A stretch of 64,000 nucleotides of DNA from an uncultured delta proteobacterium (GTDB lineage: Bacteria > Desulfobacterota > Desulfovibrionia > Desulfovibrionales > Desulfovibrionaceae), in NCBI GenBank assembly GCA_900079685.1, contig LT599018.1, positions 1,138,970 through 1,202,969 of the forward strand, given 5' to 3'. The notes beneath the pieces were generated by a model. That model was not told the DNA's origin. It did not search any database and saw only the letters and a program-made list of their open reading frames with translations. Within the stretch, counting starts at the first letter, position 1. The number at the start of each line of letters is the position of its first letter. Both the position numbers and the translations under genes were made by a program. Shown piece after piece: positions 33,138 to 42,398 of the stretch.

Positions 33138-33194
33138 CTAACAGGTCGGGTATTGCCGGGAAACAGCGGAAGCCGCACGGGGAAAATGCATTTC

Positions 33195-34988
33195 TTAATT
33201 TGAGAACGACGCCATCTTGCGGTACAGCGTGGCAAGGCTCAAGCCCAGCGCTTCGGCAGCCTGCTTTTTTCCCGCCGTGGTATCGCCGTAATGGCGGATC
33301 GCCTCGCGGATGGCGCGTTCCTCCAGCACGGCCAAAGGTTCGATGCCGGGCGAACGGACCTCCCGGACCGGGGCCGCGCGGCGCGTTTCCGCCGGGGCCG
33401 CCCCGGTCCGGGAGGTCCCGCGCCCGCTTTCCAGAAGTTTTGCCGGGAGGTTTTCCAGGCCGAGGACGCCCGTATCGGGCATCAGGTTGACGGCGTATTC
33501 GATGGTGTGCTCAAGCTCCCGCACGTTGCCGGGCCAGGCGTACTGCTCCAGAAACCGCACCACGGAGCCGCGCAGGCGGGGTTTGGGCTTTCTGAACAGC
33601 GCGCAATACTTGTCCAGAAAGTAATCCGCCAGGATGGGCACGTCGGCGCTCCGCTCGCGCAGCGGCGGGATGTCCAGCGGGATGACGTTGAGACGGTAGT
33701 ACAAGTCTTCCCGGAAACTGTTACGGGCGATGCATTGTTCCAGGTTCTCGTTGCTCGCGGCGATCACGCGCACGTCAACGTGCACCGGGCGGTTGGACCC
33801 CAGACGGACGATGACGCGCTCCTGCAGGACGCGCAGCAATTTGACCTGCAAATACAAGGGCATTGCGGAAATTTCATCCAGAAAGATCACGCCGCCTTCA
33901 GCCAGTTCGAACTTGCCCATCCGCCCCTTGTTCGAGGCCCCGGTAAACGCGCCGCTCACATACCCGAACAGCTCGCTCTCCAGAAGGGTATCCGGGATGC
34001 CGCCGCAGTTGATGGCGATGAAGGGCTTGTCCCGCCGCGAGCTCGCCTGGTGGATGGCGCGGGCCAAGAGTTCCTTGCCCGTGCCGGATTCTCCGGTTAT
34101 GAGCACGGTGGAGCGGGAATCCGCCACCTGCAACGCGTTTTCCTTGAGTTTCTGCATGGCGCCCGACGCGCCGATGAGCGTATCAAACCCCGCCCCGCTG
34201 GCGGTTGAGGTCAATTCCCCCGCCAGAAGGGCAAGGCGGGCGGGCAGTTCGAAGGTAAACAGCGTGGCCGTGCCTTTGCCGTGGTGCATATCCACCATCC
34301 GGCCCAGCACGGTCAGGGGTTTGTCTTTCTCCCGCGCGCCTGGCAAAAAGACTTCGAATTCCTCCATCCCATACAGCGTGCTGCCGCTATGCCCGATGAA
34401 CGACAGCGAAAAAATGTCGCCGGGCGCGATATGGAAAATTTCCCGCGCGGCATGGTTGCTGTACAGCAAAGTCCCGTCATACCCGAACAGGGTGATGCCC
34501 TGCCCCGGCACGTCCACGGCTTTGAGCATGACGTCCAGAAGCTGGGTGGTCTGGCTGAGGCGCGTCTGCACGCCGACCTTGTGCGCCAGGGCGTCCGCGA
34601 GGAAGGAAATGAACGCGGTATAGCTTTCCAGCGACCGCATGACCCTGCTTCTGTCGGCTTCGGTAAAACAGACCAGCCCGATCACGCCGAGGAGGGAATC
34701 GTCCGCGACGATGGGCGTCGCCAGGGTGAACAGTTCGGGGCAGGTTTCCCTTTGCGGGCAGCGCGCGCAGATGGCGTGGCTGCGCGGCGATTCCACCAGG
34801 ACGGTCTCGTGGGTACGGAGAACTTCTTTGTAAATCTCGCCCGCGTTGACCAGGCTCGCGCCGACCTCGGCCGCGTACACGCCCGTTCCGGCGACGCGGA
34901 CCATGTCGCTGTCCATAATTTCAATGTCGATTCCCGTGACTTGGGAAATGACTTCGGCGTACGACTGCGCGTATTCCAGCATACTCAT
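33195..34988 (-). CDS. YgeV-like sigma-54-dependent activator (second copy)
   Basis: 597 residues, same architecture as the protein at 17261-19060. The N-terminal sensor has [12 protein letters not shown] and the C-x2-C-x5-C set (Cys74, Cys77, Cys83). A PAS-like region follows, then an AAA+ domain with GESGTGKE and GAFTGA, and a Fis-type helix-turn-helix (about 563-593, [14 protein letters not shown]). It lies directly upstream of the hyuA operon in the same direction and should act on the -24/-12 promoter between them. The two activators share nearly identical recognition-helix text (LATLYRK against IATLYRK), consistent with the shared TATC-N5-GATA site and possible cross-regulation. Confidence 0.88.
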   Translation of the reverse strand: MSMLEYAQSYAEVISQVTGIDIEIMDSDMVRVAGTGVYAAEVGASLVNAGEIYKEVLRTHETVLVESPRSHAICARCPQRETCPELFTLATPIVADDSLLGVIGLVCFTEADRSRVMRSLESYTAFISFLADALAHKVGVQTRLSQTTQLLDVMLKAVDVPGQGITLFGYDGTLLYSNHAAREIFHIAPGDIFSLSFIGHSGSTLYGMEEFEVFLPGAREKDKPLTVLGRMVDMHHGKGTATLFTFELPARLALLAGELTSTASGAGFDTLIGASGAMQKLKENALQVADSRSTVLITGESGTGKELLARAIHQASSRRDKPFIAINCGGIPDTLLESELFGYVSGAFTGASNKGRMGKFELAEGGVIFLDEISAMPLYLQVKLLRVLQERVIVRLGSNRPVHVDVRVIAASNENLEQCIARNSFREDLYYRLNVIPLDIPPLRERSADVPILADYFLDKYCALFRKPKPRLRGSVVRFLEQYAWPGNVRELEHTIEYAVNLMPDTGVLGLENLPAKLLESGRGTSRTGAAPAETRRAAPVREVRSPGIEPLAVLEERAIREAIRHYGDTTAGKKQAAEALGLSLATLYRKMASFSN

Positions 34989-35105
34989 GATAGAGCCCGT
35001 ATTGCATTGCGGCCGTGAGGCCCGTTACTCTATCCGGAACGTATCACAGCTTTCCCCGCGACACTATATGATTCTCGATGCCTGAAGACAGCATCATAAC
35101 GCGTC

Positions 35106-35771
35106 TTATAAAAGATCCCCACGCGGCGCGCAAAGTGCGGCGTACGCTTCCGGCGTGTCAACATCATGCAGGATGCCGGGGTCGTCCACGGGCACGCGTA
35201 AGATCTCGGCATCAAGCTCGCGCAGGATGTGCCGCGCGCCTGTATCCCCCCGCAACGCCATGAGGTCCGGGAACAGCCGGTGGGAAAGGATAACGGGATT
35301 TCCGCGCGTCCCCTGGTATACGGGGACCGTGGCCGGGTGCGCGGGGTTTTTCGCGCAGGCCGCGCCGTGCGCCCGGATGAGCGCGTCCAGGGTCCCGGTC
35401 GTGACAAGGGGCTGGTCACCCAGCAAAAACAGGACGCCGCGCACGGCGTCGCCGCCGGGAGCGCTCCGCGCGTGCGCGAGGCCGCACCGGAGCGACGCGC
35501 TCTGCCCTTCCCTCCAGTCGCGGTTTACCGTAACATGTACCGGAACGGCGAAATCAGGAACGGCGTCGGCAACCGCCCGGCGCACGGCTTCCGCGTCATG
35601 ACCCAGCACCACGGTCAGGGAGAGGAGACCATGGGCCTGGGCCACGGTCCGCAACACGTGCGCGAACAGCGGCTGCCCGCGCCATGGAAGCAGAAGTTTG
35701 CCGCCCCCGAGGCGGCTGCCGCCCCCGGCGGCGAGCATGACCGCCGCTATGCCGGAATCAGTCTGCGGCAC
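35106..35771 (-). CDS. mocA: MocA-type molybdenum cofactor nucleotidyltransferase
   Basis: 221 residues. MobA-like fold with LAAGGGSRLGGGKLLLP (about residues 13-29) and LLGDQPLV (about 114-121). MocA (YgfJ) attaches CMP to molybdopterin to make the cytosine dinucleotide form used by xanthine-dehydrogenase-type enzymes. It overlaps yqeC by 25 nt, so the two are co-translated. It is part of the accessory set for XdhD. Confidence 0.88.
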   Translation of the reverse strand: MPQTDSGIAAVMLAAGGGSRLGGGKLLLPWRGQPLFAHVLRTVAQAHGLLSLTVVLGHDAEAVRRAVADAVPDFAVPVHVTVNRDWREGQSASLRCGLAHARSAPGGDAVRGVLFLLGDQPLVTTGTLDALIRAHGAACAKNPAHPATVPVYQGTRGNPVILSHRLFPDLMALRGDTGARHILRELDAEILRVPVDDPGILHDVDTPEAYAALCAPRGDLL

Positions 35772-36556
35772 AAGAGCCCCTCCTGTTGCAGCGACCCGGC
35801 ATACAGGCCGTGCAGAAAACCGGGGTGCTCCCCGGCCAGTATCCCGGCCAGCGCCCGCATGGGTTCATGCGTTCCGGGGAGGTCCGCCTGGTTGCAGAAA
35901 AGCAGGCGCAAGGCTTGTGGCGGCGTGTTTTTGAAGAGCCCCTCCCGGTGCGTGATGAGCGCGACAACGGCCCCGGGCGTTATGGCGTCTTCGGGAGAAA
36001 GCCCGGTTATGGCGGAAACGCGTTCCGGCCGAAAGACGGCCGCCGCGCTGAACGGTTTACAAAAACAGGAAAGTCCGATAACCGCGATGACCGCGCCCGT
36101 TGTTGCGGGAATGACCGGCTCGTGGTCCGCCGGGGCTTTCAGCGGCCTGCCCGCCGCGCCGTCCGCCTCGACGATGATCCGCGAAGCCGCGCCGCGCCGG
36201 TGCAGTTCGTCAATCACTTCCGGGGCGTACCCGTGGACCTTGGCCGGATCGCCATCCGGCGGCGGATTTTTGGCCGCGAAAACAAACCCGTTCGCGGGCA
36301 CGGATATGCCCTCGGGATTGTCCGGGAACGTCACGGTCAGGCCGGGAATGGATGAAGGCCGGTACATGCGGGTCGTGGTGGTGCCGAGAACGCGCTGCCC
36401 AGCAGCGGCAAACGCCCGGCCGAGGGCGAAGAGCAGGGTCGTTTTCCCGCCCCCGCCGGTCAGGCAGAGAAGACCGGGCGACGCCACGCCCTGTTCCGCC
36501 TCCAGACTAACCGGGAAGCCGTGCATACCCGCCTCGCGCAACGCTAAAAAGAACAA
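35747..36556 (-). CDS. yqeC: YqeC, selenium-dependent hydroxylase accessory protein
   Basis: Up to 269 residues; the ATG at 36556 leaves only 8 bp to the divergent yqeB, and an internal ATG at 36526 (MHGFPVS) is an equally good start. P-loop CLTGGGGKTTLLFALG (about 31-46), then TTTTRMYRP and VEADGAAGRPLKAP, which define the YqeC family. It is found only with XdhD-type selenium hydroxylases and is thought to help insert or activate selenium. Biochemical role not proven. Confidence 0.87.
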   Translation of the reverse strand: MFFLALREAGMHGFPVSLEAEQGVASPGLLCLTGGGGKTTLLFALGRAFAAAGQRVLGTTTTRMYRPSSIPGLTVTFPDNPEGISVPANGFVFAAKNPPPDGDPAKVHGYAPEVIDELHRRGAASRIIVEADGAAGRPLKAPADHEPVIPATTGAVIAVIGLSCFCKPFSAAAVFRPERVSAITGLSPEDAITPGAVVALITHREGLFKNTPPQALRLLFCNQADLPGTHEPMRALAGILAGEHPGFLHGLYAGSLQQEGLLCRRLIPA

Positions 36557-36564
36557 GGAACACC

Positions 36565-37368
36565 ATGAAAACCGGCTCGTGCACCATCATCATCAAAAGC
36601 GGCGGCGAAATGGCTTCCGGCATTGCCGTGCGCCTGTACCGGGCCGGATTCCGCAACATTCTGATGCTGGAAACGCCCCGCCCGCTGGCCGTGCGCCGCG
36701 CCGTGGCCTTTTGCGAAGCCGTGTACGACGGCGAACAGCAGGTGGAGGGCATCACCGCCAGGCGCGCGGAAACGCCCGGGGAAATCCGGGAACTCTGGAA
36801 CGGCGGCATGCTCGCCGTGGCCGTGGATCCGGATTGGAAGCTTCTTCCGCTGCTGCGCCCGGAAATGACTATAGACGCGGTACTGGCCAAACGCAATATC
36901 GGGACCGCCATGAGCGAGGCCCCGCTCGTCGTGGCGCTGGGCCCCGGCTTCACGGCGGGCGTTGACGCGCATTACGTGATTGAAACGAACCGTGGGCACA
37001 ACCTCGGCCGGGTCTACGCCGAAGGCGGCGCCCAGCCCAACACCGGCATCCCCGGCGATATCGGCGGGTACACCACGGAGCGCGTCCTGCGCGCCCCTGT
37101 TGACGGCATTGTGGCGGCCTGCCGGGACATAGGCAGCCCCATCCGGGCCGGGGAAACGGTCTGCACCGTTAACGGCGTGCCGGTCGCCGCGGCCATCGAT
37201 GGCATCGTGCGCGGCTGCATCCGGCCCGGGGCAACGGCGCGGGCGGGCCTGAAGCTGGGCGATATCGACCCCAGGGGCGTTGTTGCGAACTGCTGGACGG
37301 TTTCCGAAAAAGCCCGCGCCCTGGGCGGGTCCGTGCTGGAAGTTCTGTGCGCCCATCTGAACCGCTAG
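36565..37368 (+). CDS. yqeB: YqeB, selenium-dependent molybdenum hydroxylase system protein
   Basis: 267 residues, ATG preceded by AAGGAA. The N-terminus IIIKSGGEMASGIAVRLYRAG (about residues 8-28, quoted in part as IIIKSGGEMASG) resembles an XdhC-like Rossmann fold. The middle GPGFTAGVDAHYVIETNRGHNLGRV, quoted in part as GPGFTAG and ETNRGHNLG, and the barrel-like C-terminal lipoyl-type segment (VDGIVAACRDIGSPIRAG) are characteristic of YqeB. Its presence marks selenium-dependent hydroxylase systems. It starts a plus-strand operon with the MoeA-like and XdhC-like genes. Confidence 0.87.
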   Translation: MKTGSCTIIIKSGGEMASGIAVRLYRAGFRNILMLETPRPLAVRRAVAFCEAVYDGEQQVEGITARRAETPGEIRELWNGGMLAVAVDPDWKLLPLLRPEMTIDAVLAKRNIGTAMSEAPLVVALGPGFTAGVDAHYVIETNRGHNLGRVYAEGGAQPNTGIPGDIGGYTTERVLRAPVDGIVAACRDIGSPIRAGETVCTVNGVPVAAAIDGIVRGCIRPGATARAGLKLGDIDPRGVVANCWTVSEKARALGGSVLEVLCAHLNR

Positions 37369-37443
37369 CGCCTACAGCGCGCCTGCTCGCCGCCGCGCAT
37401 GCCCGTATGAACAATGACCGCTATTCCTGAAAGGCTTACGACC

Positions 37444-38460
37444 ATGAAATATATCCCCGTTGCGGACGCCGTCGGCTCCGTCCTGTTCCACGACATCACC
37501 AGAATCGTTCCCGGCGAATGCAAAGGGCCGGTCTTCCGCAAAGGCCATATCGTGACCGAGGCGGACATACCGGTGCTGCTCGACGTGGGCAAGGAGCATC
37601 TTTACGTCTTTGAACAGCAACCGGGCATGCTGCATGAAAACGAGGCCGCCGGGCGCATTGTGGACCGCGTGGCCGGGCAAAACCTCCTGCGTTCGGAGCC
37701 GGTGGAAGGCAAAATAACCTTGCGCGCGGCCCGCCACGGGCTTTTGCGCATTGATACAGAGGCGCTCGTTCGCGTCAACAGCCTCGGGGAAATCGCCCTC
37801 GCAACCCTGCACTCCTTGCAGGAAGTACAGGAAAACCAGGCCGTGGCCGGAACGCGCGTCATCCCGCTGACAGTGCGGGAGGAAAAAATCGCCGAACTGG
37901 AACGGCAGGTCCCCGGCCCCATCGTCGAGGTGCTGCCGTTGCGGTCCGTGCCCGTGGGCATCGTGACCACGGGCAGCGAAATTTACCACGGCAGGATCAA
38001 GGACGGTTTCGGCCCGGTGCTGGAAAAAAAATGCGCCGGCTGGGGTTGCCCCATCATGGGCCAAAAGCTGACCAGCGACGACGTCGCCCTGACGAGCGCC
38101 GCCATCAGGGAATTCGTCGCGGCCGGAGCCGGGATGGTTCTGGTCACGGGCGGCATGTCCGTGGACCCGGACGATCGCTCCCCCCTGGCCATCCGCGAGG
38201 CAGGGGCCACGGTCGTCTCCTACGGGGCGCCCATGTTCCCCGGCGCCATGTTCCTTCTGGCCCATATCGGGGACGTGCCCGTCATGGGCCTGCCCGGCTG
38301 CGTCATGTACCACGCGGCCAGCATTTTCGACATCGTTGTGCCGCGCCTTCTGGCCGGTCTCACGGTCACGGCTCAAGACATCGCGTCCCTCGGCCACGGC
38401 GGGTTTTGCGCGTCCTGTCCCGAGTGCCGGTATCCGCTGTGTTCATTCGGTAAGATTTGA
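37444..38460 (+). CDS. Molybdopterin-binding (MoeA-like) accessory protein
   Basis: 338 residues from the ATG at 37444 (MKYIPVADAVG, the usual start of this group; an upstream ATG at 37414 lacks support). The C-terminal MoCF_biosynth domain has PVGIVTTGSEIYHG (about 173-186) and VLVTGGMSVDPDD (about 235-247). Domains for full MoeA are reduced, so it resembles the molybdopterin-binding proteins linked with xdh clusters. The C-terminus has a compact cysteine group (CASCPECRYPLC), unusual for MoeA and possibly a metal or selenium site. It ends 12 nt before the XdhC start. Confidence 0.82.
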   Translation: MKYIPVADAVGSVLFHDITRIVPGECKGPVFRKGHIVTEADIPVLLDVGKEHLYVFEQQPGMLHENEAAGRIVDRVAGQNLLRSEPVEGKITLRAARHGLLRIDTEALVRVNSLGEIALATLHSLQEVQENQAVAGTRVIPLTVREEKIAELERQVPGPIVEVLPLRSVPVGIVTTGSEIYHGRIKDGFGPVLEKKCAGWGCPIMGQKLTSDDVALTSAAIREFVAAGAGMVLVTGGMSVDPDDRSPLAIREAGATVVSYGAPMFPGAMFLLAHIGDVPVMGLPGCVMYHAASIFDIVVPRLLAGLTVTAQDIASLGHGGFCASCPECRYPLCSFGKI

Positions 38461-38472
38461 GTGGAGAAAACC

Positions 38473-39531
38473 ATGCTGCACCTCCTGACCGTTCTGCGCG
38501 AGCGCCTCGGCAAGGGCCAGCCCCTTGCCCTCGCAACCGTCGTCGCCCGCAAAGGCTCCGCGCCGCGAGGCCGGGGAGCGCGCCTCCTGGCGGACGCTTC
38601 CGGCCTGATCCACGGCACCGTGGGAGGCGGCGCCGCCGAGGCCGCCGTGCTGGAAGCCTGCGCCGGGGTGCTGCGTTCCGGCGGTTCCCGCCTGCTCGAC
38701 CTGGCGCTCACCAATGCCATGGCCGCGCAGGAGGGCATGGCCTGCGGCGGGGAAGTGCGGGTGTTTGTGGAATGCGTCTCTCCGGACGCAAAAACGCGGG
38801 ACTTTTTCGCCGCCCTAGCCGCCGCGTTCCATCACGCCGCGCTCCATGACGGCGGCGGCGTTTTGCTTACGCGGCTCGCCCCCGGCCAGGGCGGCTCTCC
38901 GGAACGCACCCTGTACACGCAAGGGTGTTTTACCGGCGCGCCTCTCGGGGAACGCGCGGAAAAGGCCTTCCTGGCCGCATTGAGCCCTCGGGGCGACCTT
39001 TCGGAAAGCGCCGAGCATTCGCTTGACGGGGAATTGTTCTTCGCGGAACCGCTGGTCCCCCCGAGCCGGATGCTTATCGCCGGGGCGGGGCATGTCGCCG
39101 TGCCCACGGCGGAGTTGGCCGCATTCGCCGGGTTCTCCGTGCACGTCATCGACGACAGGCCGGAATTTTCCCGGCCCGAGCGGTTCCCCCGGGCGGACGC
39201 CACCCATACCGCGCCGGATTTCGCCGATTGCCTCGCCGGTTTCACGCCGGACGCGCGCACGTACGTCGTCATCATCACCCGCGGGCACATGCACGACGGG
39301 ACGGTCCTGGCCCAGGCCCTGCGCACGCAGGCCGGGTATATAGGGATGATAGGCAGCCGCAAGAAACGGGAAACCGTCTACGCGGCCATGCGCGAACTGG
39401 GATTTACCGAGGCGGATCTCGCCAGGATCCACTGCCCCGTGGGGTTGCCGATAGGCGCGGAAACGCCCGAGGAAATCGCGGTCAGCATTGTGGCCGAATG
39501 CATCGCCCATAAACGGGGAAAGCTTGCGTAA
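38473..39531 (+). CDS. xdhC: XdhC/CoxI-family molybdenum hydroxylase maturation protein
   Basis: 352 residues from the ATG at 38473, which has GGAG 6 nt upstream; a GTG at 38461 would include that site in the coding region. The N-terminal XdhC/CoxI domain reads LATVVARKGSAPRGRGARLL and GTVGGGAAE; the C-terminal Rossmann domain reads MLIAGAGHVAVPTAELA, quoted in part as AGAGHVAVPTAE, and YIGMIGSRKKRE. XdhC proteins bind the molybdenum cofactor and add the terminal sulfur (here possibly selenium) before insertion into the hydroxylase. It is the last gene of the purine/selenium region. Confidence 0.87.
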   Translation: MLHLLTVLRERLGKGQPLALATVVARKGSAPRGRGARLLADASGLIHGTVGGGAAEAAVLEACAGVLRSGGSRLLDLALTNAMAAQEGMACGGEVRVFVECVSPDAKTRDFFAALAAAFHHAALHDGGGVLLTRLAPGQGGSPERTLYTQGCFTGAPLGERAEKAFLAALSPRGDLSESAEHSLDGELFFAEPLVPPSRMLIAGAGHVAVPTAELAAFAGFSVHVIDDRPEFSRPERFPRADATHTAPDFADCLAGFTPDARTYVVIITRGHMHDGTVLAQALRTQAGYIGMIGSRKKRETVYAAMRELGFTEADLARIHCPVGLPIGAETPEEIAVSIVAECIAHKRGKLA

Positions 39532-39627
39532 AACGGCTCCCGCGCGGGCGTAACCGGCAGCCCGCCGCGAGGGCAAGATACGCACCCATGCCTTCCGGTT
39601 TCACCGCCACATCAAACAGCACAACGA

Positions 39628-40350
39628 TCATGGCGTTCCTCTCTTCCGTTTTGCCGCCCGGACGGCGGTTTTTGCCTTTTTGACCGCGATCTTTTTCCGG
39701 GCGGGCGTTTTCGGCGCGGGGTCCGCGTAGCCCTCGCACGCGCCGCCCGCAAGCGCCCAGAGGTAAAGGCTGGCCACCGTCGCGTACGGGGAATACCGTT
39801 TTTTATATTTCGCGAACAAGACCGGGGTAATCACGCGGTGCCGGTAGAGCATCCTGAGCCCGCGCAGGATAGCCAGATCGCCCCAACTCAAAACATCCAT
39901 GCGGCGCATGGAAAACGTCATCAGCATTTCCGCCGTCCATACGCCGATGCCCCTGATCTCGCTCAAGCGCTTGCACACCGCCTCGTCATCCATGGCATGC
40001 AGGTGCGCGAGGTCAAGGGCGCCGGTAACGACGCTCGTCGCGATTTCATTAATGTACACGGCCTTCCGCGTGGAAATGCCGCAGGTTTGCAACGTCGCCA
40101 CCGGGATGGATGCCACGTGCTCCGGCGTCAGCGGCGCGAACATGGCCTGCGCGCGCTCCCACACGGTCCGGTGCGCCTTTGTGGAAATCTGCTGCCCGAT
40201 TACCGAATTAACGAGCGCCATGAACACGTCGGGAATGACTTCCCGGCGCACCGGCCCCACTACGTCCATGACCCTGGCGAGGGCCGGGTCCTTTTTCCTG
40301 AGGTGGGCGGTTTCCTTTTCGCCGTATTCCAGATACTGCTTCTCCCGCAT
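39628..40350 (-). CDS. DNA-3-methyladenine glycosylase II-type enzyme (HhH-GPD)
   Basis: 240 residues. Helix-hairpin-helix LSEIRGIGVWTAEML (about 146-160) and the catalytic Asp in LSWGDLAILRGL (about 175) define an AlkA-like base excision glycosylase. The basic tail (KKIAVKKAKTAVRAAKRKRG) is a lysine/arginine-rich extension that likely binds DNA non-specifically. It lies 28 nt after ogt and third in an alkylation-repair operon. Confidence 0.87.
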   Translation of the reverse strand: MREKQYLEYGEKETAHLRKKDPALARVMDVVGPVRREVIPDVFMALVNSVIGQQISTKAHRTVWERAQAMFAPLTPEHVASIPVATLQTCGISTRKAVYINEIATSVVTGALDLAHLHAMDDEAVCKRLSEIRGIGVWTAEMLMTFSMRRMDVLSWGDLAILRGLRMLYRHRVITPVLFAKYKKRYSPYATVASLYLWALAGGACEGYADPAPKTPARKKIAVKKAKTAVRAAKRKRGTP

Positions 40351-40378
40351 ACGCTTCCGGCTCCCCTTGCCTGCCGTT

Positions 40379-40918
40379 TTACAGGGCCGTTCCTTTGGCG
40401 GGGATGAAAAACCCGGCCATGTCCGCGCCTTCCAGCCGCAACAGATGGATTTTTTTATCGATGCCCCCGGCGTACCCCGTCAAACTGCCGTTGGAGCCGA
40501 CGACCCTGTGGCAGGGAATAATGATGGAAATGGGGTTATGCCCCACCGCCCCGCCCACAGCCTGGCTGGACATGCTCGGCTTGCGCAGCCGGGCGGCTGT
40601 TTTTTTGGCGATTTCGCCGTACGTCGTGCAGTGGCCGTAAGGAATTTCGCACAGGATATCCCACACGGCTTTTCTGAACGCGCCGCCCGCGGGCGCCAGC
40701 GGCAGCGATGCGATATCCGGCTTTTTGCCCGCGAAATACGCGTCCAGCCAGGCCGTTACCGTGGCAAAGACCGGCAGGCCGGGCTTTTCCACGGTTTCCT
40801 CTTTGACCGTGGCCGCAAAATACTTCTGCCCCTCGATCCAAAGGCCGACGAGATTTTCCCCGTCGCTTGCCAGGGTGATTGATCCCAGCGGGGAATCATA
40901 ACCGGTCGTATACAGCAT
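40379..40918 (-). CDS. ogt: Methylated-DNA--protein-cysteine methyltransferase
   Basis: 179 residues. The acceptor motif IIPCHRVVGSNGSLTGYAGG (acceptor Cys in PCHR) and the helix-turn-helix region IPYGHCTTYGEIAKK are intact. It removes alkyl groups from O6 of guanine in a suicide reaction. It starts 10 nt after the Ada-AlkA gene. Confidence 0.93.
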   Translation of the reverse strand: MLYTTGYDSPLGSITLASDGENLVGLWIEGQKYFAATVKEETVEKPGLPVFATVTAWLDAYFAGKKPDIASLPLAPAGGAFRKAVWDILCEIPYGHCTTYGEIAKKTAARLRKPSMSSQAVGGAVGHNPISIIIPCHRVVGSNGSLTGYAGGIDKKIHLLRLEGADMAGFFIPAKGTAL

Positions 40919-40928
40919 GAGAATCTCC

Positions 40929-42398
40929 CTATTCCTTCAAGGAATTCCACAGGTTGACCGCCGCGTAGCCGCGCCACGGGCGCCAGGATTCCGCCAGGCG
41001 CACAATTTCGTCTTCGGAGAACGAAGCGAGGGCCTTTTTAACGCCGTAATCCGTGTGCGGGAACGCGTCGGGCCAGCCCATCGCCCGCATGGCGATGTAC
41101 TGGGCCGTCCAGATGCCGATGCCGGGAACGGCCAGGAGCTTTTCAATTGCCGCTTCCGGCTGGACGGGCAGGGTGCAGTCAATCTCGCCGCTCGCAATTT
41201 TCAGCGCCAGGGCCCGGATGGTGTTGGCCCGGGCCCGCGTGACGCCGAGCGGGCCGAACCGGTCCGCGATGTCGCCGTCCAATGCCGCGATGTCGCTCGC
41301 GGAAGGAAAGGCATGGGTCAACCCCGCCACCCCAGAGGCAACGGGCGTGCCGAACGTTTCCGCTATTCGTCCGGCCAGCGTGCCCGCCGCCTTGACGGTT
41401 ATCTGCTGGCCCAGCACCGCCCGCACGGCCATTTCAAAGGGTTCGAAACAACCGGGCAGCCGGGTGCCCGGCACGCACAGGCCGGGACGGAGGTCGTTCA
41501 TCACGGACAAGGTTTCGTAAACCGCGTCCGGATAACAATAGAGATCGAACAGCGCGCGCACGCGGGCGAGCACATGGGGCAGCGCGGGCAAAAGCGCCGG
41601 GCTTACCGTGACGGCCAGGGCGTTTTTCTTCGGCCTGTGCTCCACCCGCAGCCAGCCGGAAACATATTTTCCCTCCCCGGCCGCATACCGGACGGTCCGC
41701 ATATACCCGTCGTCATCGACACGCTCCACGCCGGGAACGGCCCGCAGGGCCAAAAAATCGCAGAGTTCCCGCCAGCGGTACGGCGGGCGGTATCCCAACA
41801 GCAACGTGGCGTTACCGGCGCCCTCCCTGGCGGAAGCGGCCTGCTTGCGCAATGCGGTGGGCGGCAGGCGGTATTGCTGCTTGAACAGGTCGTTGAACCG
41901 CCGCAGGCTGCCGAAACCGGCGGCCATGGCGACGTCCGTCACCGAGAGGTCCGTGTCGGTCAGCAGGTTTTTGGCGAGCAGCAGCCTGCACGTCTGAAGA
42001 TATTGCACGGGCGAGACGTTGAATTCCGCCGTGAACGCCCTGCGCAAATGCCGGTCCGAACACCCGAGCCGGTGAACATACTCCCCGATGTTCTGCCCGC
42101 TCCCGCAGTTTTCCTCAAGCAGCCGCGCCGCCTTGCGGACCAGAGCGGAGGTCGCGTCTATGGGGGCCGCGCCCGGCGCGAGCTCGGGCCTGCACATGAG
42201 GCACGGCCTGTACCCGGCCTGCTCGGCGGCCGCCGCGGAACCGTAAAACGTGCAGTTTTCCTCCTTCGGCAATTTTGCCGGGCAGACGGGACGGCAGTAG
42301 ATGCCGGTGGAGGAAACCCCGACGAAAAAGCGGCCGTCGAAACGGGCGTCTTTTGCCTTGAATGCCGCGTACCATGCGCGCGTATCCATTGGTTGCAC
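40929..42398 (-). CDS. Ada-AlkA fusion: methyl-phosphotriester sensor/regulator and 3-methyladenine glycosylase
   Basis: 489 residues. The N-terminal Ada zinc domain has Cys35, Cys39, Cys66 and Cys69; an AraC-type helix-turn-helix follows (about 85-185). The C-terminal AlkA part (about 200-485) ends with the helix-hairpin-helix [17 protein letters not shown] and the catalytic Asp in FPHTDYGV. Methylation of Cys35 would turn on the operon ada/alkA-ogt-alkA. This sensor-glycosylase fusion is known in some actinobacteria and proteobacteria. Its own O6-methyltransferase domain is absent and is supplied by ogt. Confidence 0.9.
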   Translation of the reverse strand: MQPMDTRAWYAAFKAKDARFDGRFFVGVSSTGIYCRPVCPAKLPKEENCTFYGSAAAAEQAGYRPCLMCRPELAPGAAPIDATSALVRKAARLLEENCGSGQNIGEYVHRLGCSDRHLRRAFTAEFNVSPVQYLQTCRLLLAKNLLTDTDLSVTDVAMAAGFGSLRRFNDLFKQQYRLPPTALRKQAASAREGAGNATLLLGYRPPYRWRELCDFLALRAVPGVERVDDDGYMRTVRYAAGEGKYVSGWLRVEHRPKKNALAVTVSPALLPALPHVLARVRALFDLYCYPDAVYETLSVMNDLRPGLCVPGTRLPGCFEPFEMAVRAVLGQQITVKAAGTLAGRIAETFGTPVASGVAGLTHAFPSASDIAALDGDIADRFGPLGVTRARANTIRALALKIASGEIDCTLPVQPEAAIEKLLAVPGIGIWTAQYIAMRAMGWPDAFPHTDYGVKKALASFSEDEIVRLAESWRPWRGYAAVNLWNSLKE

